In this document: positions 39,845-46,396 of the stretch, piece after piece | Layout: each line of letters starts with the position of its first letter | Position numbering within the stretch: position 1 is the stretch's first letter | From: Streptomyces niveus | Lineage (GTDB): Bacteria; Actinomycetota; Actinomycetes; Streptomycetales; Streptomycetaceae | DNA length: 54,579 nt | NCBI RefSeq assembly: GCF_001723055.1 | Contig: NZ_MDCR01000005.1 | Coordinates: 1-54,579 of the forward strand | Direction of reading: 5' to 3' | Notes under the pieces: model-generated | What the model saw: the letters and a program-made list of their open reading frames with translations, nothing else | Told to the model about the DNA's origin: nothing | Databases searched by the model: none | Program-made: the position numbers and the translations under genes

Positions 39845-39990
39845 CGTCGTGGGGCCTTCCAGGCGAGCGCGGCGAGGGTGCCGCAGATGAATGCGGGGAG
39901 GGGCTGGCCGGTGGCGATCGACAGCGCGGCGAGGGCGGTGAACCCGTAGCGGGCGAGCGGGGTGCCGAGGGTCGGGCGACGTCGGCGCAT
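39841..39990 (-). CDS. Small membrane protein (49 aa), first gene of the spread-like operon
   Basis: ATG 39990 to TGA 39841, ATGA overlap with the Spd-like gene. Starts MRRRRPTLGTPLARYGFTALAAL and continues with one hydrophobic helix (LALLLIATG- and FICGTLAALAW-type stretches). Basic N-terminus inside the cell, one or two membrane spans. Similar tiny basic membrane proteins precede Spd genes in Streptomyces elements. Shorter than usual gene-calling limits. Confidence 0.6.
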   Translation of the reverse strand: MRRRRPTLGTPLARYGFTALAALSIATGQPLPAFICGTLAALAWKAPRR

Positions 39991-40019
39991 GAGCTGTGGT
40001 CCTTCGAGGTGAAGCCGAG

Positions 40020-40034
40020 CCCCCGCGGCGGGGG
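40020..40034 (-). terminator. Weak GC hairpin
   Basis: CCCCC/GGGGG with a 5-nt loop, followed on the plus strand by TT. Lies between the 40224-40066 gene and the membrane operon. Weak; could attenuate read-through. Confidence 0.35.
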
Positions 40035-40065
40035 TTGGGTTGCGGGGGCCCGGCGGTCTGGTTGG

Positions 40066-40224
40066 TCAGCGGGTCGCGGCCTGTTCGGCAGCGTGCTGCC
40101 GTGCTTCGGCGAGCTGCGTGTTGGCGGGCCCCTGGCCCTGCGCCCGGTCGCGGTCCTGCTGGCACGCGGCCGGGGTCGCGGGGGCGTCCACGATCGGGTT
40201 CGGGCGCGGCTTCTCGGCGGCCAT
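40066..40224 (-). CDS. Small hydrophilic protein (52 aa)
   Basis: ATG 40224, overlapping the previous stop by 1 bp (TGATG). It contains KPRPNPIVDAPATPAACQQDRDRAQGQG and NTQLAEARQHAAEQAATR: a Pro/Ala/Gln-rich, probably helical, hydrophilic peptide. No domain. Supported by coupling to the upstream gene. Confidence 0.5.
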   Translation of the reverse strand: MAAEKPRPNPIVDAPATPAACQQDRDRAQGQGPANTQLAEARQHAAEQAATR

Positions 40225-40526
40225 CAGACGGTTTTCGCGATCGCGTCGAGGAGCAGGGCGTACTCGCCGTGCGTCACGGTGTTGCCGACGTCGGGCAGCG
40301 CGGCGCGCGCCCGATCCATCGCGTCGAGCTGAACGGCCGTGGGCAGTTCACCGACGATGGCGTCGGCGCCGAAGCCGAGCGCGATGTCGAGGACGCGGGG
40401 GTGCAGGACGCGTTCGGCCTGGATACGGAGCACGGCGGCAGTGGTGAGGAGCACCTGCTGCGCGTACGACGGGGACGCCTGGATCTGCCGCAGCGCTTCG
40501 TCGGCCTGGGTGGGGGGCGTGTTCAC
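40224..40526 (-). CDS. Hypothetical helical protein (100 aa)
   Basis: GTG 40526 in a GTGA overlap. It contains ADEALRQIQASPSYAQQVLLTTAAVLRIQAERVL and LDIALGFGADAIVGELPTAVQLDAMDRARAAL. Mainly alpha-helical with no recognised domain. Second gene of the set transcribed away from the GntR regulator. Confidence 0.65.
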   Translation of the reverse strand: MNTPPTQADEALRQIQASPSYAQQVLLTTAAVLRIQAERVLHPRVLDIALGFGADAIVGELPTAVQLDAMDRARAALPDVGNTVTHGEYALLLDAIAKTV

Positions 40527-40825
40527 GCGGCCACCGCCGTACGGCCGGTGGTGCCGGGGATGACGCTGATGGTGTCGAGGAACTGCGGGTCCGCGATGCG
40601 GACGATCCGCAGCAGCGCGCCCCCGCGGTCCGTCACGTTCCACTCGTCGATGTGCTGGCCGGCGGCGCGGGCGGCGGTGATCGACGCCTCGGTCTCGGCG
40701 ACCGTGTCGGCGCCCCAGAAGGAGCCGTAGCTGTCGAAGTTCAGCACCCGAGGCGGATCCGTGACGGCAGGGGCGTCGAGCGGCTGGGATAGAGGTGTGT
40801 TACGCAGGATAGTGTGCATGGGCAT
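40523..40825 (-). CDS. Hypothetical protein divergent from GntR regulator (100 aa)
   Basis: ATG 40825 behind a strong AGGAGG at 5 nt (an ATG two codons later is also possible). It contains PPRVLNFDSYGSFWGADTVAETEASITAARAAGQHIDEWNV and LLRIVRIADPQFLDTISVIPG, an alpha/beta protein of unknown family. As first gene facing the GntR gene across a shared promoter region, it is the likely start of a GntR-controlled operon. Confidence 0.7.
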   Translation of the reverse strand: MPMHTILRNTPLSQPLDAPAVTDPPRVLNFDSYGSFWGADTVAETEASITAARAAGQHIDEWNVTDRGGALLRIVRIADPQFLDTISVIPGTTGRTAVAA

Positions 40826-40861
40826 GTGGTCCTCCTGTGTGCGTGCAGGGGGTATCGCATG

Positions 40862-40896
40862 GGCCCTGACCTGGTGTGCAAGACCAGGTCAGGGCC
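40862..40896. promoter_or_regulatory. Perfect 14-bp hairpin between divergent genes
   Basis: GGCCCTGACCTGGT pairs exactly with ACCAGGTCAGGGCC around a 7-nt loop. It is followed on the plus strand by GCTTTGCTTC. A terminator is unexpected between two divergent starts, so it may be an attenuator in the GntR leader, or a large operator. A second hairpin, CCCCAT/ATGGGG, follows at 40925-40940. Confidence 0.7.
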
Positions 40897-40962
40897 GCTT
40901 TGCTTCACAACACAGCGGACACTACCCCATTCAGATGGGGCCTGTATAGGATAGGAGGGCAG

Positions 40963-41757
40963 ATGACCCGAGAGGACGCCATGGGCAGCACATACAGGGA
41001 CGTCGCGGGCATGATCCGCCGCGATGTCGAAGCTGGCCAATGGCCGGTGGACAAGCCGATCCCCGGCATCGACCGCCTGCGCGAGAGGTACGGGGTCGCA
41101 CGGGAGACCGCGCACCGGGCCGTCAAGCACCTCGTCGCCGAGGGGCTGCTCTACAGCGAAGGGCGCCGCGGCACCTTCATTCGCCCGGCGCCGCCGGCGC
41201 CGACGATCGTCCGCGACCGGCACGCCTACCGTGACGAGATCGGGTACTTCTTCGACAAGGGCGCGCAGGACTGGCGCGGCATCGGCCCCGCGACGCAGGA
41301 AGTCGGCGTGCCCCCGGCGGATGTCGCGGACGCTCTGGGCGTCGGGCGCGGCCAGCACGTCATGATCCGGGACCGGGCTGTCGGCCCGCCGGATGCTGAG
41401 CACCCGTACCAGCTCGCCACGTCGTATCTGCCGATGCGTCTCGTCGGTGAACTGCCGGTCCTCGGCGCCGCGAAGACTGGTCCGGGCGGGATCTACGACC
41501 GGATCGAGGAGCATCTCGGCGTGCCGATCGAGTGGACGGAGACCATCTCGTCGCGGCCGGCGAACGATGTGGAGCAGCAGCGGCTGCGCATAGGGGGTGG
41601 CCTGCCGGTGCTGATCGTGACGCGCGTGTCGCAGGTGAGTGACCTAGTGGTCGAGGTCAACCAGACGAGGATGAGCGCGGATCTGTTCGCCGTGTCTTAC
41701 CGGGTGCTGCGGGACGAGTCGGCGGTCTGGCCGAGGAAGGAGTCCGACGGTGGGTGA
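40963..41757 (+). CDS. GntR-family regulator (HTH + UTRA)
   Basis: 264 aa from ATG 40963 behind AGGAGGG at 3-4 nt. The N-terminal winged helix has YRDVAGMIRRDVEAGQWPVDKPIPGIDRLRERYGVARETAHRAVKHLVAEGLLYSEGRRGTF motifs. From residue 90 the UTRA effector domain shows YQLATSYLPMRLVGELP, GIYDRIEEHLGVPIEWTETISSRPA and RVSQVSDLVVEVNQTRMSADLF. GntR/HutC repressors (for example KorSA of pSAM2) control transfer functions of Streptomyces mobile elements. Here it faces the small genes and the Spd-like operon. Confidence 0.92.
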   Translation: MTREDAMGSTYRDVAGMIRRDVEAGQWPVDKPIPGIDRLRERYGVARETAHRAVKHLVAEGLLYSEGRRGTFIRPAPPAPTIVRDRHAYRDEIGYFFDKGAQDWRGIGPATQEVGVPPADVADALGVGRGQHVMIRDRAVGPPDAEHPYQLATSYLPMRLVGELPVLGAAKTGPGGIYDRIEEHLGVPIEWTETISSRPANDVEQQRLRIGGGLPVLIVTRVSQVSDLVVEVNQTRMSADLFAVSYRVLRDESAVWPRKESDGG

Positions 41758-41929
41758 TCTGGTGGCGTTCGTACGGGCCCGGCTCGATGAGGACGAGCGG
41801 ACGGCGCGCGCCGTGATGTGGGACGGGTCAGGTAAGAGGCTGTCGTGCGACGCAATGAACCCGATCCTTCGAGGGCTCGCGCTGCCCTACGCCGATCACC
41901 CTGACTACCTGGAAGCGTGGCGGCCTTGA
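41750..41929 (+). CDS. DUF6221-like small protein
   Basis: 59 aa, GTG 41750 inside the end of the GntR gene (8-bp overlap, different frame). It contains GDLVAFVRARLDEDERTARAVMW and LPYADHPDYLEAWRP, the pattern of the Streptomyces DUF6221 family (LVAFLxARLDEDE ... YADHPDYxExWRP). Function unknown; these genes are common in Streptomyces phages and AICEs. Confidence 0.8.
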   Translation: MGDLVAFVRARLDEDERTARAVMWDGSGKRLSCDAMNPILRGLALPYADHPDYLEAWRP

Positions 41930-42321
41930 GTACCGGACGACAGGACGGGCGCCCGCTGAACGGCGCCGACGCCAAAAAGCTGCTCCGCATCGCCTACGCC
42001 GGAGGGCTGGAACGGGCGCTTCGCGAGGCCGGGTACGAGCCCCTTCCGGCTCCTGCACCACCAGCACCGAGCCCGAGCCGGGAGGAGCGGGAAGGAGTTG
42101 CACCCCTGACCTCTCGCCTGGCGATGATTCTGGAGCAGGCCGCGTTGGGGTGGACGCCGGATCAGATCGGGAGATGGCACGGCCTGACCGCCGGAACGGT
42201 GACCACGTATCTGTTGGACGTACGACGGCGGTTGGGCGTGGGCACGCTGGAGGAGGCGATCGCGGAGGCCGAGCGGCTCGGGTTGATCGATCTCGGGCGG
42301 GGCTCAGAGCAGCGCCCGTAG
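41926..42321 (+). CDS. LuxR-type HTH-containing small regulator
   Basis: 131 aa from TTG 41926 (TTGA overlap with the previous stop); GTG 41917 would add three residues. The C-terminal half, LAMILEQAALGWTPDQIGRWHGLTAGTVTTYLLDVRRRLGVGTLEEAIAEAERLGLI motifs, is a LuxR/GerE-like helix-turn-helix. The N-terminus is Pro/Ala-rich. Likely a small DNA-binding protein co-expressed with the GntR regulator. Confidence 0.75.
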   Translation: MSTGRQDGRPLNGADAKKLLRIAYAGGLERALREAGYEPLPAPAPPAPSPSREEREGVAPLTSRLAMILEQAALGWTPDQIGRWHGLTAGTVTTYLLDVRRRLGVGTLEEAIAEAERLGLIDLGRGSEQRP

Positions 42322-42446
42322 CGCTGCTTTCTCGTACGTGTCTGCGCTCCGCTGATCTCAACGGCGGGGCGCTGTGCTGTCCCGTTCTCCTGCCGCACTC
42401 GTGACGTCCGCCGTACACTGGGTAACCGCCGATGTCGGGAGCGCAT

Positions 42447-42935
42447 ATGGAGCACCACCCGGACCACCCGCCGAAAACCCCGCCCCCGCCGAAGCGCCCG
42501 GTCCAACCGCCGCGCCCGACACCGGACACGAAGCCGAAGTCGGCAACACCGGCCGTGCGGGGCCGGGCGCGGATGAGCGTGGCCAACCGGCGCGCCGCGA
42601 CCTGGGGGCTGGAAGCCGCCCCGTGGACCGCCGGCAAGGCGTCCCGTGAGGTTGTGGCCAAGCTCCACACCTGGGGATACACCGCCGCCGACCAGGCCGC
42701 CGGGAACCTGACCGCGCTCCTCGTCACCACGGCGGTGGCGGACGGGGGCCGGCGGGTTTCCGTGCACCTGGCCGACCAGAACCGTCAGGCACTGATCGTC
42801 GCCCTGTCCCACCGGCCGGGGCTCGCGGTCGCGGACGAGGCGGTGTTGCCGGAGCTGGCCGCCCTGGGTGCGGTGTCGTGCGGTACGGACACCGCCGAGG
42901 ACGGGCGCCGGCACTGGGCGGTTCTCGATCTGTAG
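42447..42935 (+). CDS. Degenerate HATPase-like protein
   Basis: 162 aa from ATG 42447, behind GGGAG at 6 nt; ATG 42432 is an alternative. A Pro-rich N-terminus (HHPDHPPKTPPPPKRPVQPPR) precedes an alpha/beta part (WTAGKASREVVAKLHTWGYTAADQAAGNLTALLVTTAVADGG, then RRVSVHLADQNRQALIVALSH). This resembles Streptomyces anti-sigma/HATPase-like proteins but lacks the N and G box residues, so it probably does not bind ATP. Convergent with the next gene. Confidence 0.65.
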   Translation: MEHHPDHPPKTPPPPKRPVQPPRPTPDTKPKSATPAVRGRARMSVANRRAATWGLEAAPWTAGKASREVVAKLHTWGYTAADQAAGNLTALLVTTAVADGGRRVSVHLADQNRQALIVALSHRPGLAVADEAVLPELAALGAVSCGTDTAEDGRRHWAVLDL

Positions 42936-42949
42936 CCGTGATTGACGGT

Positions 42950-43363
42950 CTACGTGCCGGTGACCGCGCGTACGAGCATGCCGAGCAGCAGAATCGCCCC
43001 GGCGCCGACCGCGAGGAGGAGTACGGCCTGCCGCCAGTGCTCCGGAGGGGCCTCTCGGGGGCGCGGCTTCTGGGCGGTTTTTCGCGCGTACTCCGCGATC
43101 CCGCCGGCCGCCGCGCGCAGCACAGTGGACACCCAGCCCGGGGTCTCCAGGACCGCGTCCCCGTCCGGGGCGAGACCGTAGTGGGCCGCTGCCCGGTGTT
43201 CGCGCCGGTCGGCCTTGGCGTCTGGCGCGGTTGTGCGGCGTGGGGCGGTGACGGCGCAGGTCTCGCAGCGGTAGGTGTACGGCACGTGGTGGACGGTAGC
43301 GGTGGCGTGGCAGGTTGCGGAGCGGAACGGGGTACTCCCGCCGCCCCGGGTGTTCGATGCCAT
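42950..43363 (-). CDS. Zinc-finger-like membrane protein
   Basis: 137 aa from ATG 43363; a GTG 23 codons later (VHHVPYTYRC) is a likely alternative because ATG 43363 is close to the promoter of the divergent gene. Cys/His segments (TYRCETCAV; DRREHRAAAHYG) suggest a zinc ribbon. The C-terminus is one transmembrane helix (AVLLLAVGAGAILLLGMLVRA). Similar proteins occur in Streptomyces phages and mobile elements. Function unknown. Confidence 0.7.
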   Translation of the reverse strand: MASNTRGGGSTPFRSATCHATATVHHVPYTYRCETCAVTAPRRTTAPDAKADRREHRAAAHYGLAPDGDAVLETPGWVSTVLRAAAGGIAEYARKTAQKPRPREAPPEHWRQAVLLLAVGAGAILLLGMLVRAVTGT

Positions 43364-43365
43364 CT

Positions 43366-43371
43366 ACACTC
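43366..43371 (+). promoter_or_regulatory. Likely -10 element of a leaderless transcript
   Basis: TACACT lies 6 nt before the GTG start at 43378, which is the typical spacing for leaderless actinobacterial mRNA. The same hexamer TACACT occurs before the 42447 gene (42414-42419). A -35 is not clear. Confidence 0.5.
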
Positions 43372-43377
43372 GAACGC

Positions 43378-43728
43378 GTGTCCGAATCCCCATCGTCGGA
43401 GGAACGCCTCGCAGCGCTCCACTTCCTACGCCGCGTCCAAGCCACCGACCTCGCGCGTACGGACAGGTGGATCGCCACAGAGGAGCAGCGCGCCGCCGAA
43501 CACGCCCGGCGCCGGCCACCCCCACCACCGCCCGACTGGTGTGTTCAGTACGGCATGGGCGGACGGGCGGTGCGCCCCGCGATGGTGCACACCGCAGAAT
43601 GCTGGATACCGGGAGCGGCCAGCATGGACGCTGTCAGCAGGGAGCAGGCGATCGAGGCGCTGACGCGCGGGGGTGTGCCGCCGTGCGTGCTGTGCCGGCC
43701 GGAGAGGGAACTCGGCGTACTGGACTGA
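43378..43728 (+). CDS. DUF6233-family protein
   Basis: 116 aa from GTG 43378, probably leaderless. It contains EERLAALHFLRRVQATDLARTDRWI, a Pro-rich stretch (ARRRPPPPPPDWCVQYGMGG) and AVRPAMVHTAECWI, ending VPPCVLCRPERELGVLD. The W-C-x-H ... CxxCRP-x-x-ELGVLD pattern is that of Streptomyces DUF6233. Cysteines suggest metal binding. Function unknown. Convergent with the minus-strand early operon. Confidence 0.85.
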   Translation: MSESPSSEERLAALHFLRRVQATDLARTDRWIATEEQRAAEHARRRPPPPPPDWCVQYGMGGRAVRPAMVHTAECWIPGAASMDAVSREQAIEALTRGGVPPCVLCRPERELGVLD

Positions 43729-43736
43729 CGCACGAA

Positions 43737-43767
43737 CGTCCGCCCCGGAATCTAGACGGGGCGGGCG
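43737..43767. terminator. Terminator between convergent genes
   Basis: CGTCCGCCCCG/CGGGGCGGGCG (11 bp with one G-T type mismatch, 9-nt loop). It separates the DUF6233 gene (ends 43728) and the early operon (ends 43782). The same stem core is used at 47441-47471. Confidence 0.75.
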
Positions 43768-43781
43768 CATGGCATACGCGA

Positions 43782-43991
43782 CTAGGGGGCGACGGTGTAC
43801 TCCACCTGCTGCCGACCACAGCCCTCGGCGATCCGGGCGAGTGCGTCCCGCTCCGCTACGTCGGCGGCGAGTTGCCAGCGGAGCTTGGTGGATACCCAGT
43901 CCGCGATGTACGTACAGCGCGCGTCGGCGCTCGGCGGCATCCACTGCGCCGGGTCCTGGTCGGCCTTGCTGCGGTTCGTCTTCGCGGTCAC
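43782..43991 (-). CDS. Small HNH-like/unknown protein (69 aa)
   Basis: GTG 43991 in a GTGA overlap. It contains DARCTYIADWVSTKLRWQLAADVAERDALARIAEGCGRQ. This resembles the DxxCxYxADWVxxKxRWxLxxDxxERDAL segment seen in several Streptomyces phage proteins, where it may be a helical partner domain. No catalytic motif is visible. Last gene of the early operon. Confidence 0.65.
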   Translation of the reverse strand: MTAKTNRSKADQDPAQWMPPSADARCTYIADWVSTKLRWQLAADVAERDALARIAEGCGRQQVEYTVAP

Positions 43992-44092
43992 CGCGTGCTG
44001 GATCCGCTTGGGTTGACGCCCGCTGCTTCCAGCGCATCGGCGAGGTTCCGCAGAAGGCGCGCCAAGCGTGCCGGGTCGTCGGCGTAGCTCAC
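43988..44092 (-). CDS. Tiny helical protein (34 aa)
   Basis: GTG 44092 to TGA 43988, with a GTGA overlap into the next gene. It contains SYADDPARLARLLRNLADALEAAG. A single amphipathic helix. Supported by the coupling at its 3' end and by normal composition. May be a micro-protein or translational coupler. Confidence 0.45.
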   Translation of the reverse strand: MSYADDPARLARLLRNLADALEAAGVNPSGSSTR

Positions 44093-44098
44093 GAGATG

Positions 44099-44272
44099 TC
44101 AGTCCTTGCCGTGGACGACCAGGGCGTACGCCTCGGCAAGCTTCTTGAGCCGGGCCACTTCGAAGTCGACGCCGCCGCCATCCTTCTTGACCTCGGCGAC
44201 CTTCTCGGTGATGGCGTCGAGGAGCGCGTCGCGGGCGGCTTCTCTGTGCTTGCTGTTCGCGGCTACGGCCAT
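44099..44272 (-). CDS. Small charged helical protein (57 aa)
   Basis: ATG 44272 behind GGGGGAAC. It contains AANSKHREAARDALLDAITEKVAEVKKDGGG and DFEVARLKKLAEAYALVVHGKD: a helix, a glycine turn and a second helix. Possible small DNA- or protein-binding hairpin. Separated by 60 bp from the upstream gene (44333) and 6 bp from the tiny gene downstream. Confidence 0.6.
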   Translation of the reverse strand: MAVAANSKHREAARDALLDAITEKVAEVKKDGGGVDFEVARLKKLAEAYALVVHGKD

Positions 44273-44332
44273 GGTTCCCCCTGTGGGTTGTGGTGATTAC
44301 GTGGTGTTGATGTGGACGTATCGGGTGGGTGC

Positions 44333-44602
44333 TTAGTTCCCGTTCTGCTGGGTGAGCCGGAGCGACGGCCGCTTCCCGGGGGTCTGTTCGTGGGTGACGG
44401 TGAGGCCGTCGGCCCGCAACGCCTCGGCGTACTGGTCGAGGTGGTCCTGCTCGTTGGGCCCGTCGTGCCAGAGGCGGACGGTGGTGGGGCTGGCCTGCGT
44501 AGCGCGGTGGCCGGGGGACCAGGTGGGGCCGGTGAGGGCGTTGTTGTGGCCGCGGGCGGTGAGGGTGCGGGCGATGCTGGCGGCGAAGACGCGGCAGTGC
44601 AT
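44333..44602 (-). CDS. Hypothetical protein (89 aa)
   Basis: ATG 44602, overlapping the upstream stop by one base. It contains RVFAASIARTLTARGHNNALTG, TVRLWHDGPNEQDHLDQYAEALRADGLTV and TPGKRPSLRLTQQ, an alpha/beta small protein with a DQYAEALRADGLTVxxE motif common in Streptomyces phage proteins. Function unknown. Confidence 0.65.
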   Translation of the reverse strand: MHCRVFAASIARTLTARGHNNALTGPTWSPGHRATQASPTTVRLWHDGPNEQDHLDQYAEALRADGLTVTHEQTPGKRPSLRLTQQNGN

Positions 44603-44958
44603 CAGTTCTCCTTCGGTCCGTTGATCGTCACGGTCAGCGCAGTGGCGGCGACGGCGTGTCGCATGCCGACGCTGTCCCGGTTCTTGGGGTCGGCCCATGC
44701 AGCAGCGAGCTGGCGTACGCGGTCGAGCGCGGCCTGCGCCTGGACGCGACCTCGGGCGCGGGACCGGGCCGAGTGCCACGCGGCCCGGTAGGCGTCGCGT
44801 TCCTTGACCGCCTCACACGTCTTGTCGTTGTGGAGGGCGAGGTCGTTGGCCTCCTCGTGCGCGTCGCCGAGGTCTTTCTCCAGCTCGGCAATCCGGTCGT
44901 ACAGCGTGTCGAGTTGGTCGCTGGTGATGTCGTTGATGGTGAGGCGCTTCTCGGTCAT
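44602..44958 (-). CDS. Coiled-coil hypothetical protein (118 aa)
   Basis: ATG 44958 in an ATGA overlap. A short N-terminus (RLTINDITSDQLDTLYDRIAELEKDL) leads to a coiled coil (DAHEEANDLALHNDKTCEAVKERDAYRAAW) and helical remainder (VQAQAALDRVRQLAAAWADP). The coiled helix with YRAAWxSARxRA resembles the second half of the 47403-46393 protein, so the two may be related or interact. Confidence 0.65.
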   Translation of the reverse strand: MTEKRLTINDITSDQLDTLYDRIAELEKDLGDAHEEANDLALHNDKTCEAVKERDAYRAAWHSARSRARGRVQAQAALDRVRQLAAAWADPKNRDSVGMRHAVAATALTVTINGPKEN

Positions 44959-45194
44959 GCGGCGTGGCCTTCCTGGATGTCGCGCTGTTCCTCGATCGCG
45001 GCTTTGGTGATGGCCGCCGCATCCTGGGCGGCGGTGCCCGCGTGTACGGAGTGCGGGCGCGCACGGCGCTCGGCCAGGCCGGCCTCGATGCGCCTCAGGC
45101 GTCGGTGCTCGCCGAAGACCAGGGCGAGGACGATGACCATCGCGGCGAGGAGGACGAGTGCGGGGGCGGCGGTGAGGAGTCGGGCGAGGGTCAC
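44955..45194 (-). CDS. Small single-pass membrane protein (79 aa)
   Basis: GTG 45194 in a GTGA overlap. N-terminal helix LLTAAPALVLLAAMVIVLALVFG spans the membrane, followed by a basic/helical cytoplasmic part (EHRRLRRIEAGLAERRARP and QDAAAITKAAIEEQRDIQ). Unknown function. Coupled to both neighbours. Confidence 0.65.
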   Translation of the reverse strand: MTLARLLTAAPALVLLAAMVIVLALVFGEHRRLRRIEAGLAERRARPHSVHAGTAAQDAAAITKAAIEEQRDIQEGHAA

Positions 45195-45640
45195 GGCGTG
45201 GTCTCCGTCCCGTTGATCTGCCGGGCCACCGCAAGGGCGGCGTGGACAGTTCGGCAGGCGAGGTCTGTGCAGGGCTCGCCGTCGATGTGGATGTGCCCGA
45301 GGTCGGGGTAGTCGTCGATCAGGTCGACCGCCACGTCCAGCCAGTCGGCAAACAGCAGCCCGAGCGCGGGGTCCATGAGGGCGATGTATTCGCCGTGGGC
45401 GGCGAACACCCACGGGCCGCGACCGGTGCGCCCGCCTCCTCCGTGGATGATGCTTTTCCCGAGGTCGGGGTCGGAAGTGATGGTGGCTGTGGGCGGGAAG
45501 CCATCGGTTCGATTCGTGGCCCGGAGGCGGCAGCTCCAGTGCTGGGTGTTGTCGCCGTTGAAGGGGTTGGCGAGCGCGGTGGTGGCGCGTTCCCTCAGCG
45601 TCAGGGTGGCGGCCCTGAGTTCGTCGGCGGGGCTGGTCAT
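45191..45640 (-). CDS. Hypothetical protein of the ADELRAA type (149 aa)
   Basis: ATG 45640 in an ATGA overlap. It contains ADELRAATLTLRERATTAL, VFAAHGEYIALMDPALGLLFADWLDVAVDLIDDYP and VHAALAVARQINGT. This is a recurring Streptomyces phage family (ADELRxAAxxLR ... YIAxMxPxVGxxLADWL). It is thought to be a helical protein of unknown role, often in early operons. Confidence 0.75.
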   Translation of the reverse strand: MTSPADELRAATLTLRERATTALANPFNGDNTQHWSCRLRATNRTDGFPPTATITSDPDLGKSIIHGGGGRTGRGPWVFAAHGEYIALMDPALGLLFADWLDVAVDLIDDYPDLGHIHIDGEPCTDLACRTVHAALAVARQINGTETTP

Positions 45641-45969
45641 CGGGTCTCCTTCAAGGTCGTCGCCACCGCGAGGGCGGGTTCGTCGCTCGGGAACTCGCAC
45701 CGTTTGTCGGGGTAGGACCACAGGGCGCCGGGCATGGTGCAGTCCGCTACGACGGGGTGCCGGTCGTCGTACACCCACCGGGCCTGGATCAGGGCCATGT
45801 GCTCGTCGCAGGTGATGCTGTTGTCCAGTTCGCCGTCCCACATCACGTGCCACGTCGCGGGCTTCCCGCAGTCCTCGGGCGCCCCGGACGGCTTGTAGCC
45901 GCAGGATTGGCCGCTATCGAACCGGGGTTCCCCCTTGGGGACGAACGGACTGTCGGCGGGTGTGGTCAT
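45637..45969 (-). CDS. Cys-rich hypothetical protein (110 aa)
   Basis: ATG 45969. It contains FDSGQSCGYKPSGAPEDCGKPATWHVMWDGELDNSITCDEHMALI, a zinc-ribbon-like pattern (C..C..H..C-x-x-H), then DDRHPVVADCTMPGALWSYPDKRCEFP. Resembles CGxPAxWHVxW proteins found in Streptomyces phages. Downstream of a strong terminator, so it may have its own promoter. Confidence 0.65.
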   Translation of the reverse strand: MTTPADSPFVPKGEPRFDSGQSCGYKPSGAPEDCGKPATWHVMWDGELDNSITCDEHMALIQARWVYDDRHPVVADCTMPGALWSYPDKRCEFPSDEPALAVATTLKETR

Positions 45970-46054
45970 GTGGTCCTCCGTGGTGTTGTGCGGGCGTGTG
46001 GCGCCCTCGGGGTGACTGGGCCCCGTCGGGCGGGTGCTCGGGCGGGAGACGGGC

Positions 46055-46091
46055 GTGTGGCGCGCCCCGTGGGGGTCAGGGCGCGCCACAC
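46055..46091 (-). terminator. Strong 13-bp terminator hairpin
   Basis: GTGTGGCGCGCCC pairs exactly with GGGCGCGCCACAC around an 11-nt loop. It follows the stop of the 46396-46097 gene. Very stable; no T tract. Confidence 0.75.
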
Positions 46092-46096
46092 CGGGG

Positions 46097-46396
46097 TCAG
46101 GCGGCAGTGGATGTGGCGTGGCGGAGCTTGGACTCCAGTTCCTCCACGAGTTCCTGAAGCGCCTCGATCGCCTTGACCGACTGGTTGCAGGTCGGGCAAC
46201 TGTCGGAGCGGGGCTCGAAGTCCTCGCGCGGCATGGTGCGCAGGAGCTTCCGGTGCCGGGTGGCAGCGGCCTCGGCTCGGGACTTCGTCGCGCTGTCCGC
46301 GAGCCCATGGGGGAAGTAGCCGCACCGGTTGTCGCAGCACTCTGCGATCCAGCGGCCGGTGGGCTGCTCTTGGACGACGTACACCGGGTCGCTCAC
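46097..46396 (-). CDS. Zinc-finger hypothetical protein (99 aa)
   Basis: GTG 46396 in a GTGA overlap. N-terminal part (VYVVQEQPTGRWIAECCDNRCGYFPHGLADSATKSRAEAAATRHRKLL) with CCDNRC, then DSCPTCNQSVKAIEALQELVEELESKLRHA, a CxxC plus coiled coil. Probably a small zinc protein. Unknown function; coupled to the larger coiled-coil protein upstream. Confidence 0.65.
   Translation of the reverse strand: MSDPVYVVQEQPTGRWIAECCDNRCGYFPHGLADSATKSRAEAAATRHRKLLRTMPREDFEPRSDSCPTCNQSVKAIEALQELVEELESKLRHATSTAA

Noticed and set aside
40862..40896. Simple terminator for an unseen upstream transcript
   Set aside because: Genes on both sides start away from it; no transcript is expected to end here, so a regulatory role is preferred.
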